Part shown: in pieces, positions 11,170 to 22,748 of the stretch
How the letters are laid out: every line of letters starts with the position of its first letter
Numbering within the stretch: position 1 is the stretch's first letter
NCBI RefSeq assembly: GCF_019175285.1
Contig: NC_056523.1
Span: forward strand, 123,139,896-123,203,895
DNA from: Sceloporus undulatus
Taxonomy: Eukaryota > Chordata > Lepidosauria > Squamata > Phrynosomatidae
Direction of reading: 5' to 3'
DNA: 64,000 nucleotides
Notes under the pieces: generated by a model
What the model was told of the DNA's origin: nothing
The model's database searches: none
Seen by the model: the letters and a program-made list of their open reading frames with translations, nothing else
Translations under genes and position numbers: made by a program

Positions 11170-11625
11170 TAGGGTTGCCATAGGTCCGGACCTCCAAACC
11201 GGGACAAATGTAGGACAAAATTATCAAATGTAGGACACAATTTTTTGTGTCCTACATTTGAATAGGAGCCCCGGACCTGGGCCCCGCCCTCGCTGCTGTG
11301 GCGACGGGGGCGGGGCTAAGGCGGGGAGGGAATACTCCTCCCAGGGAGGCTTTTCCTCCTGGCCTTCGCCCCGCCCTCGCTGCTGTGGCGACGGGGGTGG
11401 GGCTAAGGCAGGGAGGGAATACTCCTCCCAGGGAGGCTTTTCCTCCTGGCCTGGACCCCGCCCTCGCTGCTGTGGCGACGGGGGCGGGGCTAAGGCGGGG
11501 AGGGAATACTCCCCTCAGCCCAGGGGCGGGTGAAATTTCAGGGGCGGGGCCAAACTGGGGCAGGACCATGCAGCCCCGCCCAAAACCGAGAAAGTCCCGC
11601 CCACCAGCAGGATATAGCAACCCTA
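11170..11625. mobile_element. Non-autonomous hAT element carrying a GC-rich tandem array
   Basis: Inverted ends TAGGGTTGCCATA and TATAGCAACCCTA match at 12 of 13 positions. A perfect 8-bp duplication, CCCAAACC, flanks the element (11,162-11,169 and 11,626-11,633), which places it in hAT. Near the left end an inverted pair around 11,200-11,265 is built from AAATGTAGGACA words. Most of the interior is an 87-bp tandem repeat. Several open frames cross it because 87 is a multiple of three; none is a gene. Confidence 0.88.
11281..11520. repeat. 87-bp GC-rich tandem repeat, about 2.8 copies
   Basis: Units begin at 11,281, 11,368 and 11,455 with CCCCGCCCTCGCTGCTGTGG and contain GGCGACGGGGGCGGGGCTAA. 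Copies differ at a handful of positions. The array lies inside the hAT element and is CpG-rich, with GGGGCGGGGC boxes resembling Sp1 sites. Confidence 0.9.
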
Positions 11626-12769
11626 CCCAAACCTGACTCCCTGACTAATAGATGAGGCCATGCTCTCCCTCAGGCCTTCTTCCTCCCTCAGGCCTCTCTC
11701 TCAGTAACCATAGTGGAATAAAAAAGTGACACACACACACTCTCTCCATACAAATGGTCATGTTAACCATCTGTCCTGATGTAAAGTTAGTTGAAAATTA
11801 AATGTCATTCCATTACTTTCAATGAGATTTATGTTTAGCAAACTTTATAAATGGATTGGGACTGACTTTCATAAATACCGAGCCTTGAATTTTCAATTTC
11901 TTGAAAATACAATATCTGCAAAGTATTTTTATTTTCTATGATTGAAGCCACAATCATGTGAGAAATGGTAAAAAAAACATGGCAGGACCATTTTGCAACA
12001 TGTTTGTCTTCCTGCCCTTTCTCACAATAAAGAGACCCAGTCTATAGAGAAAGAGCTATGGATGGAAGAGTGAGGAGTTAGAGAAGGAAGACAAAGAGAT
12101 GTCTTCAAGCCTCATAAAAATATGAATCCAGAAACTATCAAAGCAAATAATAGAGAAATGATCTAATGCAGCAGTTCTCAAATTGTGAGGTGGAACTCCT
12201 AGAAGGTGGGAGAATTGCTCGGGGTGGAGGGTTATGGAGGCCCTGACTCTTCCTCCTTCACTTCCTAAACATTTCCTTTCCTGAAAGGGAAGAGAAACGC
12301 AAGGAGAGTACTTGGAGGGTACCTATGTCAGGAGTGGGGATGGGGGTGGGGAGAGGAGAGGAGAGGAGGAGGAAAAGGAAAAGCTTGTTGGATTATGGCC
12401 TCTGGCAGGGCTCATTCTGAGCCACAATTTATTTTTTCCCCACCCATGCCGTCACTGCCGATTTTCATGATGAGATACTTCTGCATGAATATATTAATGT
12501 ATACATATGGATATGCAAATGAAAATATACATACTAAACAAATAAAATATTTTTGTTCATATACTATGTTGAATGGAGAGGGGCGTGACATTCGCCCTCC
12601 CATCCGTCCACCATCATCCAGAGAGGGAGAAAGGCAAGCCATCCAGGCTGGAGGGAGTGAAATGGCAGGCCCAACGCCATTGGGCCTATCCTTAAGAAAC
12701 AGAGCCCTCCCTCCAGTCCATCTGCCTTGGTCCAGGCCTCAGAGGGAGAGATGAACTCCAGGACTTGAT

Positions 12770-12920
12770 CCCCTTCCCTACAACCATTCCCTTCTCCTTT
12801 TGTGTTGTGTCTTCTTAGATTGTAAGCTTGAGGGCAGGGAACCATCTAATTAAAAGATTGTATGTACAGTGCTGTGTAAATTTACAGCGCTATATAAATA
12901 AAGCTTAATAATAATAATAA
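12770..12920 (+). mobile_element. L2-like LINE (or L2-tailed SINE) 3' end
   Basis: Sequence AGATTGTAAGCTTGAGGGCA, then CAGCGCTATATAAATAAAGC, then (TAA)n. The CAGCGCT word is shared with the 3' region of the LINE at 9,033-9,720, so both ends come from related families. Confidence 0.65.
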
Positions 12921-12924
12921 TCCA

Positions 12925-13790
12925 TGGTGATAATTTTGCTTTCTTAATGTTCAATAGCAAATCTGCCTTTGCACTTTCCTCTCTGACTTTTTAAATTGTT
13001 TCAGGTCTGATGCTTTCTGCTAGTATTATGGTATCATCTGCATATCTTAGATCGTTGATATTCCTTCCTCCAAGCTTTACGCTTCCTTCCTCCATGTCTA
13101 AACCTGCTCTGCATAATATATTGTCCACATATAAGTTGAATAAGACAGAGGCTCGGTACAGACGGGCCTTTAAGCACGTCCAGGTGACGTGCTAGGGTTG
13201 CCTCAGGGCACCTCTTACAGACACCCCTTAACCCTAGCACGTCATCAGGACACCTCAGCTGAGCAGCGCCATACAGACGGTGCGCTCAGCTATGACGTCG
13301 CAGCTGTGCCGCGTTCAAATGGCACGGTACAGCTATGACATCATCACACTACCACCAGTACTTTGTGGCCTCGCAGGTACGCTGCAAAAAGGAGCCACTT
13401 CTGTGTGCTCCTTTCTTGCTGCGCAGAAGCATCGCACAATTTGGTTGCTGTGGCGCTGCTGTGGAGCAAGGAGAGGCACCTCTCCAGTGTCTCTTTTTGG
13501 CTCTCTGTACCGCGCCAGAGTGATAGAATGAAGCCTTGTCTGAGCCCCTTTCCAATTGGGAACCATTCTTTTTCTCCATATTCTGTTCTGATGGTAGTCT
13601 CCTGTTCTGAGTAAATGTTATGCATCAGGACAACCAAACATAATGGTACACCCATTTCTTTAAGATTTGTCCATAGTTTTTCATGATCTATACAGTCAAA
13701 GGCTTTGTTGTAGTCTATAAAGCACATACAGATTTTCTTCTGGAATTCTCTGGTGCATTCCATTATCCATCATATGTTTGCAGTGTGGTC
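12925..13790 (-). mobile_element. BovB (RTE) LINE fragment, interrupted
   Basis: The minus strand from about 13,790 encodes FIDYNKAFDCIDHEKLW, LKEMGVP and EWFPIGKGLRQGF, typical BovB reverse transcriptase. After an insertion at 13,151-13,515 it continues with LRYADDTIILAES, which holds the RT catalytic YADD. The fragment is 5'- and 3'-truncated. The same family is seen at 34,020-35,042. Confidence 0.8.
13151..13515. mobile_element. GC-rich non-autonomous DNA element inside BovB
   Basis: 365 bp with ends GCTCGGTACAGAC and, reversed, GCGCGGTACAGAG (11 of 13 match). CAGAG flanks both sides (13,146-13,150 and 13,516-13,520). Removing it makes the BovB sequence continuous. The interior has repeated GGTACAG and CAGCTG-containing words and no gene. 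I do not recognise the superfamily; a 5-bp duplication is unusual for the common ones. Confidence 0.7.
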
Positions 13791-14727
13791 CCTAGTGCCT
13801 CTTCCCTATTTGGACCCCGCTTGCATGTATGGGATTTCTCTCTCCATATATGGTTGGAGTCTCTGCTGCATAGACTATACATTGTCTATGTAAAGGAAAG
13901 TGTAATTCAGATGATCCAATACTGGCGATCTTGACAAAGATCAGACAGCATACCCTTTTTACACCTCGCAAAAGTCCTGAGAAAAACATAGTGACTGTGG
14001 GTGTCTAATGAGGGTAGCCATAGAGATAACAAAGCAAGCATGCTACTGCTCATATGGATTCCACAGTCTCCTCTTCACTTCACAGGAAGCTGTAGCTGAT
14101 TTAAGGCCCCTAGATAAATAAGACAGATATACATACCGATTTTCTCTCTTTTATTTAGGTTATAAGCCTTCCTGACTTTTTATGCTGGTTTATATTTAAC
14201 ATTCATGAGGCCTAAAGTCTTGCATCTACACCATTCAAGAAGGCATAGCCATTTTGAGTGCTGGCTGCCACTGTTCTTATACTGGAGGAACGTAAAATGC
14301 AGGGGGCAGACAAGGCTGGAATGTGCCCCATACTGGCAATGAATCTAGAAATACAGGTACTAATTGTTGACACGCTCCTCCCCTCAACTAGGGCCTCTGT
14401 TTCCTCAGAATTAAAGACAGAGACCAAGATTCCAGGTATTCCTCCTTTCCTGCACTTCTGTTTCTATTATATTTAAAACAGCATATTTCATTGTGATGGG
14501 AATCTAAACACTACAACTGCATTGCAATTCAGCTGCTGCCTTCTGGAACTGGAACAGCCCTTGTCAGAGGCAGGATAAACAATTTAGAGGACAATTAGGG
14601 CCAAGCCAAAAGTGTGCTTTGGGGTGGAGTCAGGAGGTAAGAGTAAAAAGGCTGTATGTTATGATCTGGCTGTTCCTGGTTTCACACCTGATCTTGTCAG
14701 GAATACTGCTGCTCAGAGTTCAGTTGA
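13791..14727. other. Intergenic DNA, nothing recognised
   Basis: Contains short open frames on both strands around 14,212-14,476 that resemble nothing I know. No repeat family identified. Confidence 0.45.
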
Positions 14728-14992
14728 ATTATTGGAATTATAGAAATGGAGAAGACCTCAAGGCCCATCAAGTCTAACCCCCTGCCATGTAGAAACACAC
14801 AATCAAAGCACTCCAGACAGATGGCTATTCAGCCTCTGTTTAAAAACCACAAAAGAAAGAGACTTCACCACACTCCAAAGCATCATATTTCACAGTCAAT
14901 TCTTATTGTTAGGAAGTTCTTCCAAATGTTGAGGTGGAATCTCTTTTCCTGTAGTTTGAATCTGTTGCTCCAGATCTATACATTGCTGTCTA
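14728..14992 (-). mobile_element. CR1 LINE 3' fragment
   Basis: Reverse-oriented CR1 3' end. It carries words such as CAAGTCTAACCCCCTGCCAT, AGACAGATGGCTATTCAGCC and GGTGGAATCTCTTTTCCTG. The same words occur, better preserved, at 31,095-31,640 and 55,232-55,608. Confidence 0.8.
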
Positions 14993-16840
14993 AATAGGCC
15001 TTGTAATTGAGGCCTATACTTTAGAAACCCTGCCTGATCCAGGGCAAACAATTTAGCTACTTATGCACCTTTATGGTGCATAAATCATGAGCACAGGCTT
15101 GCCACATGTGGAAATACATACAGAATAACCAACACTCCAGAATCAGAAACACCTTAGATGAGCTAGGAAAAATGCCTTGGCTCCTTTATTTTCAAGGACT
15201 CCATCAGAACCTGGAGTCTTCCTCTGCAGGGAGCTGCCCCAGATCAGAGTTCCTTATTGAAGAGATGCTCAGGCTTTTCTCCCTCTACCACCGTCATTTC
15301 TCTTAGAAATAAAATGGAGATAGAGGTTACTTTAGAAGAAGTTATTAATAGCGGCAGCATTACTCCATGCTGACAGTCAGTGCTTTAGTTAAGAAGCATT
15401 GAACAACCACATAACTTCTCTCTGGGTAGGCAAATCTACAGTGCATTTGTTATTCCAAGTGTTAAACCTGGTGCTCTTGTGTACAAGCCATCCCATCTTC
15501 CTTTCTGGGATGCAGGAAGAGCAAAGTGAATCAGTAAAGGTTACCTTATTTTAAAGACTTGTATTTTACCCTTTAAAAGTCCCATTTTAAAGATTTCAGG
15601 CACTTGTAACTAGATGCAATATGGGAGTTCTGTGATCCACACTACTTTTTTTTCCTTACAGAAAAGCTGTCCCTTACTATGGTTGTTTCCCCAAAGAAAA
15701 CCATTCATTCCCCAAACTCCTATTAATTTGCATCATTGAGAAAAACTGGTCAAAGCTCTAACCAACCAGACTGAACTCCCACATCAGACTGTCCCCAACT
15801 TTTGACCAGGGATTATAGCAGAGGTCCAGAGTTTGCTTTTTCTTTCCAGGTTTGCCACAGTTTCTGTAGACATAACATTTCCTGTTACATCACTAATTAG
15901 ATCCACAACCTAGTATCCTCAACAGCCATAGAGCATCAAGTGCTCACAGATTGAGTACTGGGTCCATTCCTCCTTTAGTAAGTTAATGCTTGCTCTGTTG
16001 GCAGATGCTGTGAAAAACTGTACCTCCTATATAATACTGGGAAGACGTAGATGGGGTGGAGTGAAAGTGAGAGGTCAGAGATCATTAGCTTGTTATCTGC
16101 TAGGGCTTAACCAACAGCTGTCAAGCAGGCCCAACTCACAAGTCATCCTAGAACAGAGACTGCTTCAGTATAAAAAAGTCCATCTCTCTCTCTCTCTCTC
16201 TCTCTCATTCTCTGTCCTTCCCTTTGTTATAATGTCATTCAAAAAGTTTCTGCTCTTTTGTCCCTTCATAGGAGCCACCTGGCTAAGACATCTGATACCA
16301 TCGCATTCTTCAGAAAGGAAGGTGTAACAGAGCCAGTGGTCCAGGGAGGATTTATGCACTCAAGCAGGAATGAAACTGGGAACAAAAGACCAGGGGCTGC
16401 CAGGAAAAATCCCTATGGGTCACTGCCTGGGTTTGTTTTTATTTCAGTATGATCAAGAGTCTTTCATGTGTGATAGTGCTCTGCTCAGATATCAAGAGAC
16501 TATGTAGCAATGCCATCCTAAGGAGGATATTAGCCTTCATGAATACGTATCTATGTTTGGTTTGGCAGAAATATATATTAACTACTAAAGGGAGAAGCAC
16601 AATTAAACCAGCTGATAGTTCAAGAAGAAAAGAACTGCTTAGAAAGACCACACAAACAGGTGAATTTTCTCTTGTATCTTTCCCATCAAAGACCTCTATA
16701 ACTGGGGCAGGTGAAAGAGATAAACTGTCACCTCAGAAACTAATCTTTTTTGAAATTCATACTGAAGGACTATCCTGTCCTTCGTTTTATATTTTCACTT
16801 TTGCCTTCCCTCCAGAAGCTAAGAATGGGATGCATGAACA
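14993..16840. other. Intergenic DNA with one CT microsatellite
   Basis: A (CT)n run lies at 16,178-16,206. Otherwise I see no recognisable gene or repeat. Confidence 0.5.
16178..16206. repeat. (CT)n microsatellite
   Basis: About 13 CT units in a row, seen directly. Confidence 0.95.
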
Positions 16841-16879
16841 GACATATTCATTCAGCTCTTGTATCTTCACAACCAGCCT

Positions 16880-17000
16880 CAAAAACAATGATTGGCTCAA
16901 GGTCATCAAGTGAGCTTTGTGACAGAGTAGGGATTTGAACCCACATCCAGCCTCATCCCAAGCCTCTAGCCACTACAGCACATTAGTTCTCTCATCTTGA
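16880..17000 (-). mobile_element. MIR/CORE-type SINE fragment
   Basis: Reverse-oriented sequence GGCTCAAGGTCATCAAGTGA, then AGGGATTTGAACCCACATCC, then AGCCTCTAGCCACTACAGCA. The middle word is a reversed tRNA B box. The order matches the tRNA-related and following part of MIR. Old and worn. Confidence 0.6.
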
Positions 17001-17686
17001 TAAGCACACTCTTGTTTAGGAGGCCAACCATGGCAATCTTCAGCTTATAACTAAAATGTAGGATAAATCTTAGTGATACTTCCTGTATACAGTGGCAAAA
17101 TTCATCAGCAGATCAGAATGAGAAGACTAGAGGGGCATTTCATATCAGTTTTGCTTCAGGGTGCTGTGGCAAAGCATTTATCGTTAACTGTTATCAAACT
17201 GTTGTGGAAATATGGCTGTGCTCTGGAAGTAACCCAATTTTAGCAAGCACATTAAGGTTCAGTTACCAAGCCTTGAGCTTAGGAATTATTCAGAATCAAA
17301 TAGAAATGTCTTCCTCTTGCCCCTCCTTACAATGGGTTAAACATGTTTTAAATATCCCATTTGTAGATCACACCCTGATCAAGATTGCAATTCAGTTCCA
17401 CCTTCTGGCGCCCATAAAACTAAATTTATTTTCATCATGTTTAACTGAACCACGAAACAGCAAGTTCTTGCCTTCCAAGCAGATAAGAGATGTCTCCCCC
17501 TTCTCTTTGGGAATGACCTGATAAGCAAAAAGTAAGTGGCTCAGTTTTCAGCACTCACTGCATCAAGAAGCTAGATGAGCAAAGCAGAAAGTCCGTATAG
17601 GTTCTTTATATGATTTTAAAATGCAGTAAGAAAGAACCAATAGACACATAAAACAAATGTGTGTAACTATCAAATTAATCCTTTAT

Positions 17687-17930
17687 GAGAGCCAGTGTGG
17701 TGCAGTAGTTTGGACTAGGACTTTGGGAGCCCAGGATTCAAATCCCTGCTCAGACACTGAAACCCATCGGATGATCTTAGGCCAGTTGCACACTCAGCCT
17801 CCTAGGAAGGCAATGACAAATCCTCCTCTGAACAATTATTGCCAAGAAAAGCCCATTATAGGTTCAACTCAGGAACACCATAAGTCAGAAATGACTTGAA
17901 GGTACACAAGAACAACAACAACAACAACAG
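17687..17930 (+). mobile_element. ACA/Squam-type SINE, near full length
   Basis: Starts GAGAGCCAGTGTGGTGCAGT (A-box region). It has GGATTCAAATCCC as the B box, a middle part CCAAGAAAAGCCC, and ends with AGAAATGACTTGAAGG and (ACAAC)n. This tRNA-headed SINE is known from squamates and is thought to use BovB for mobility. It is the best-preserved copy in the window. Confidence 0.85.
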
Positions 17931-18429
17931 CAAGCCATCTATCAAAACATTAGGTGTTCAGTGTATTTTATTTACTTTATATAGGGTGGGGGATGAGACA
18001 AGATATGTGAAGACCATGCAACTGTTACATAGTAACTGCATTAATTCCTCAGCCAGATCACAAAAGGATCATGTAATCAAATAACCACAACCTCCATCAA
18101 CCCAGTTTTTCCTCAGTAAAGCAGGGTAACATCTGGTGATAACAAATTCCTTAATACTTTGGGGTTGCTTGTGTGTTGTGAAAGGTATCCAAAGGTTAGG
18201 CCCATCCCAAAGGATTATAACTAGAAATTCAGCCTTACAGCTGCTTTCAGCCTACGAGACCTCTGAGCAGCCTGCTTGCATGCATGTGTCCCTGGGCAGC
18301 TTGAACAGCAAGTATGGCAAGTAACCATCAAAAAAGTTCTTCCTCTAAACAGAATGACTGCAAAAGGAGCCTCCATATTCACAGACTACATGTCTCTAGT
18401 GTAGCAGTATTCAAAGACACAACCTTGTT

Positions 18430-18545
18430 GGTCTTTCTCAGCACAGAAAGATATAAAGGGATCCTGTAGCATCTTTGAGACTGAATGAGAAAAAGAAATA
18501 TCTAGCGTAAGCTTTAATGGACTCCACTCCATCAGATGCAGTTGC
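18430..18545. mobile_element. Fragment of an unnamed amniote repeat
   Basis: Contains GGATCCTGTAGCATCTTTGA and GACTGAATGAGAAAAAG followed by words on TTTAATGGACTCCACTCCAT. Related sequence lies at 27,810-27,965 and 61,355-61,505. I recognise the pattern as a common reptile interspersed repeat but cannot name the family. Confidence 0.45.
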
Positions 18546-18639
18546 ATCTCTATATTTACTAGACGTTGTACACAAACATTTGAGAATGGGTCATCCCCAT
18601 CATATCCTGCTTGCAAACATTGCAGAGGCATCTTGATGG

Positions 18640-19850
18640 CCTCTGCTTGAGATAAAATACTGGACCAGATATTTCTGGTCCATCAAGCACCCTAACGGTC
18701 CCCACTTGAAGACTCAGAAGCTAACTTGAGAATAAGGGCCACTAAACTAAGTGGGTCTTACCTGTGAGCAAATAAGCAAGCATGAAGAACTCAAGGACTC
18801 TTCGCATGACCAAAGATATTCACATTCTTAATATTTATGCATTTAGTTTTATTAGTATATGTATAAATCATCCTCCATTAAAAGGTATCAATATATATGA
18901 ATAATATATATTTTAAATAAATAGGCTAAGGTCTTTTTCATATGTTGCTGGGATGTTGTTGTAACTGAGATTGCAAATTTACTGAAGTCTGAGATAGTCT
19001 CTATCCTTATGTAATCAGCCGTGTCAATGCAAACCAGAAAACTTTTTGTGTTCTGGTACTATGGTGACAGTGACCTTAGCAAAGCCTAGAGGGAAGAGAA
19101 TCTCTGTCCCCACTTGAAGACATAGAAGCTACTACTTAAAAAGTCCTTCATTTCCTTGTTACTGACAAAACACAGTGAGACGTACAGGTGCAAGTAGTCC
19201 AAGAGGATAAAGTGGATTAGTAGTAAGTTTAGAAATATGAAAGCTCTACCCTTCACCCTCATAACACTGTCTCCCTACATAGCTGGCAATATAACTTGAG
19301 TCATTAATATCTGCTGGCCTCCTGTTCCAGGTTTCTTTCTGTTTGTAAAACCCAAGTTGATGTCAGCAACAAAATGAGACCTCCTATTTACACAGACTAC
19401 ATAATCTTTATGAACACAAATGTCCCACTGTGTGACAGACAAATATTATCTACTTCAATTTCTTCCTTGCAAATTCAACAGGAATAAAATTAACAGGTCT
19501 TTGCAGCTGCAATATACTTTTGCATTCAAATGAAAATAGGAACCAAACTAGTTTGACAGGCCCAGAATCAGGGAAAAAAAGCAACCAGTAGGCCTGGTAA
19601 CTATTATTTATGATTTGAAGCATTTATATCCCATTTACTAACCTAGCTGGCTTACAATAAATTTAAAATGTAACAACAACAATAAAAAGAGCATCAGGGT
19701 GGGGCAAAGGAATATATAGGTTTCTCCCAGACTTACTCACAAAGCAGAGACAGTCTTGTCTTATGGCTTAACATTAGTATTTACTGACACTTGGTCCCTT
19801 TCATACTGCACAATTATAGCATTATGATTCTACTCCAGAGCTGCACCTGG
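18640..19850. other. Intergenic DNA, nothing but a worn LINE tail
   Basis: A possible L2-type tail (GCATTTATATCCCATTTACT, then GCTGGCTTACAATAAATTT) lies at 19,615-19,690. Otherwise unrecognised AT-rich sequence. Confidence 0.45.
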
Positions 19851-20191
19851 GTGTGACCCGGGAGCCGGATGAAGCCCGCCAAAGGATTTCTGGAGGCCCG
19901 GGCCCCATTGTCAGGAGGAGGGGGATGTCATGGGTCCCAGAGTCCTCACCCGATCACACAGGGGCTTTGGAGGACGGGAGCAATGGACTCTTCACCCAGA
20001 GTTTGCCTCTGCTTCCCAGGGAAGCTTTTGCTGGGAGCAGGCTTACAGCTCCTCTCACCCCATTGGCCAGGCAGGCCAAGAGGGAGGAGCTCTTTGCGGA
20101 GGCAGCTGGGAGGGGAGAGAGTGAGAGAGCTGACAGCAAGAGAGTTAGAGATCACAAGAGAGCCTTGGGCCCTTCTTCTGGTGAGTGACGG

Positions 20192-20625
20192 GGAGGATGG
20201 GAGAAAGAGAGGAGGACACCCAACTACTGCGTTGTCCTCCTCCTCCTCTGCTGAGTCATTTGCTTTTGCGCAGCCTAGGGGTTTTGCCGTTGAACGACAA
20301 GACTGCCCGCCTGGCAAAACCCCAAGGCCGCTCAAAAGAGAACGACTCGGCAGAGGAGGAGGACAATGCGGAGGTCAGGCATCCTCTTTTTCTCCCATCC
20401 TCCTGCCCAGTAATGCGGGAAAGAGACAAAAGAGGATGGGGGAAGAGGCAAGGACGCTCGCCCACCGTGTTGTCTTCCTCCTCCTCTGCCGAGTCATTCA
20501 CCTTCAAGCAGCAAGGCTGACCATCTGGCAAAACCCCCAGACCACTCGAAGGTGAATGACTCGGCAGAGGAGGAGGAGGAGGAGGACAACACAGTGGGTG
20601 GGCGTCTCTTTTCCCCATCCTCCTC
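20192..20625. repeat. Array of four units in alternating orientation
   Basis: Units of roughly 95-110 bp run forward (20,192-20,289), reverse (20,311-20,409), forward (20,432-20,540) and reverse (20,541-20,625). Each holds a (TCC)n block, then CTCTGC[T/C]GAGTCATT, then a GGTTTTGCC or reversed GGCAAAACC end. Two successive large hairpins could form. Open frames through it on both strands are side effects of the repeats. Confidence 0.8.
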
Positions 20626-20637
20626 CTCCTCGTCCTC

Positions 20638-20992
20638 TGGAAGGAAGGAAAGAAAGAAAGAACCAAGGAAGCGAAGAAGTGGAGAAGGAAAGAAATAAGG
20701 GAGGAAGGATAGGAAGAAGAAAAGAAAGAAAAAAGAAGGGAGTGAGTGAGGGAGGGAGGGAGGGACAAAGGAAGCAGGGAAAGAGAGGAAGGAGGAAAGA
20801 AAGAAGCAAGGAAATGAAAGAAGGAGGGAGGTGAGAGAGAGGAAAGAATGAAGCAAAGGAGGGAGGGAGGAAACAAAGAAATAATAAAGGAAGGCAAGGA
20901 GGGAGGGAGGGAGGGACAGTGGGTGGGAGGGAGCCAGAGAGGGAGGGAGGAAAGAAGGAAGCAGGGAAAGAAAGAAATGAGGGAGGGAGGGG
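20638..20992. repeat. 350-bp polypurine (GGAA/GGGA/GAAA) tract
   Basis: The plus strand is almost only A and G, in GGAAGGAA, GAAAGAAA and GGGAGGGA units, so the minus strand is nearly pure pyrimidine. Long Ser/Pro/Leu-rich minus-strand open frames here (for example SFLSFPASF) are low-complexity artefacts. Confidence 0.92.
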
Positions 20993-21289
20993 GGATGCCT
21001 TGCCCCCTGGTAGAGTGACTAGACTTTCCCTCCTTTTCCCAGACATGTCCTCTATCTTAGCCTTCCTGTCCAGGAGGAGGGATTCCACAATGCCTTCTAT
21101 ATTGAGCATGGCTAAGAAGTATGGATTTGCATTTTGCTTCCAGCTTTTATTTGGTCATTTCACCTAAAACTATTGGCAGCTTGAACAACCTTAGCTGATC
21201 TTAATTTTGGCCCCTACCCCCTTCCAAGTTGGGCCCCCCTGTTCTACTCTAACTGCCAACGCACCATCCTGAAGAATCCTGACATAGGC

Positions 21290-21425
21290 AGTGGATTTGA
21301 ATCTTCAGCCAGAGAGCTCCTCTGGTGCCTCCGACCAAACTACAAACCCCAGGATCTCACAGGATGTAGCCATGGCAGTTAAAGTGGAATCATAGTGCTT
21401 TAATTGTGTAGTGTGAATTGGCCCA
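21290..21425. mobile_element. Half copy of the 'CACTGCAGAA' MITE
   Basis: Right-arm words ACTACAAACCCCAGGATCTC and GCAGTTAAAGTGGAATCATA match the right halves of the copies at 10,287 and 24,711. The left arm is missing or too worn. Confidence 0.55.
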
Positions 21426-21739
21426 CTGAAAAGGGGCATCCTGAAGTTTTCTTGCTACAGAGAAGAGGAGCACTCCTTTGTGGCCAACACAGAATGACTG
21501 TCTATTTTCTAATATGCAAACACAGGCTGTTAGCTTCTCAGTAGGCTAGGCTATTTTTTTTTTAAGTTTTCTAACAGATCCATCCTTCCTTCACCATCCT
21601 GCTTTGTTTTTTTATTGGCCATGGAAGAGGAGGAAGTGATCCATCCTGCCTCTTTCAGCCTTTTAATTCACCTTGCATAGAATTCCACATTCTTGCCTAT
21701 CTGAAATTCCTAATCACCTAAGGTGATGAAGTGAGCCAT

Positions 21740-21893
21740 TAAATACCAGGTTATGGACAAGTAACATGCTCTCAGTTTCAGGGGAAGGCAGGGCCAAACC
21801 CCCTCTGAACAAATCTTGCCAAGAAAACCCCATGATATGTTTGCCTTTGGGTCGCCATCAGTTGGAAATGACTTGAGGGCACACAACAACAAA
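21740..21893 (+). mobile_element. ACA/Squam-type SINE, 5'-truncated
   Basis: Body words CTGAACAAATCTTGCCAAGA and tail GGAAATGACTTGAGGGCACA with ACAACAACAA. The tRNA head is lost. Confidence 0.75.
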
Positions 21894-22518
21894 CTATATC
21901 TATATTTTATTGCTTAATGAATAATGGGAATTACAAACATCTCCTAATGTAAATACAGTATTCTTTAAGTAGCAGATTGCAACATTTCTTTGTCTCTCCT
22001 GTCAAGTCCACTTCCATGCCTCCTACTTTATCTCACACTATTTCCTCACATTAAAAAATACTACTATTTACATTCTCATATTAACTGTATGTCACACCAG
22101 AAATCTTCTAAGAATCTGGGCCAGACCAACAGAGACCAAATTTGTCACAAGAAGCAAAATCATGCAAATACAAAACTTTATTCTTCTATTTTCTGGCGTT
22201 CTCTTCAGTCTGGCAATTTCAGAGCAATTTTAAGGATCACTTTCAGTGGAGTGACACCCTACCCTGATCAGTTTAACAAAAACATGTTGATATTTCTATC
22301 GCTCAGATTTTGTTCTGGTTCTTATTTATATACTGCTGGTCACTATGTTTCCATCAAAGACTATCATATATAGATTGTGGAAAAGTATTTATAATTTTGC
22401 TGTACATAGGAACTTTGGTCTTACCTGATGTACGCCCATGCCTCTAGGAGCAAATGGGAGGGACAACTCAATTAAGGAGGATCTCACCCTGTTTGCTAGG
22501 AAATGTATTAGTAAACCT

Positions 22519-22748
22519 TCTTGCTGTGTGCCTTCAAGTCATTTCTGATTTATGATGACCTTAAGGCAAATCTATCATGAGGGTTTCTCTGAAATATTTG
22601 TTCAAAGAGGGTTGGTGTTTACCTTCCTCTGACGATGAGAAAGTGTGACTTGACCAAGATCATCCAGTGGCTTTCCATGGCCGAATGGAGATTTGAATCC
22701 TGGACTTCTAACATGCAGTCATTACTCAAACCATGACACCATGCTGGT
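22519..22748 (-). mobile_element. ACA/Squam-type SINE
   Basis: Reverse orientation: starts with TGTGTGCCTTCAAGTCATTT, contains the reversed B box GAGATTTGAATCC, and ends near CCATGACACCATGCTGG, the reversed head. Confidence 0.78.

Noticed and set aside
11252-11636. Three overlapping open frames of 91-122 codons with repeated 29-residue units
   Set aside because: They are translations of the 87-bp tandem array inside a hAT element.
14212-14476. Overlapping 71-72 codon frames on both strands
   Set aside because: No recognisable content and normal length for chance.
17687-17760. tRNA-like A and B boxes
   Set aside because: They are the promoter of a SINE, not a tRNA gene; no cloverleaf.
19853-21109. 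Many open frames up to 228 codons on both strands
   Set aside because: They follow the inverted-repeat array and polypurine tract and have low-complexity Ser/Pro/Leu or Lys/Arg/Glu content.
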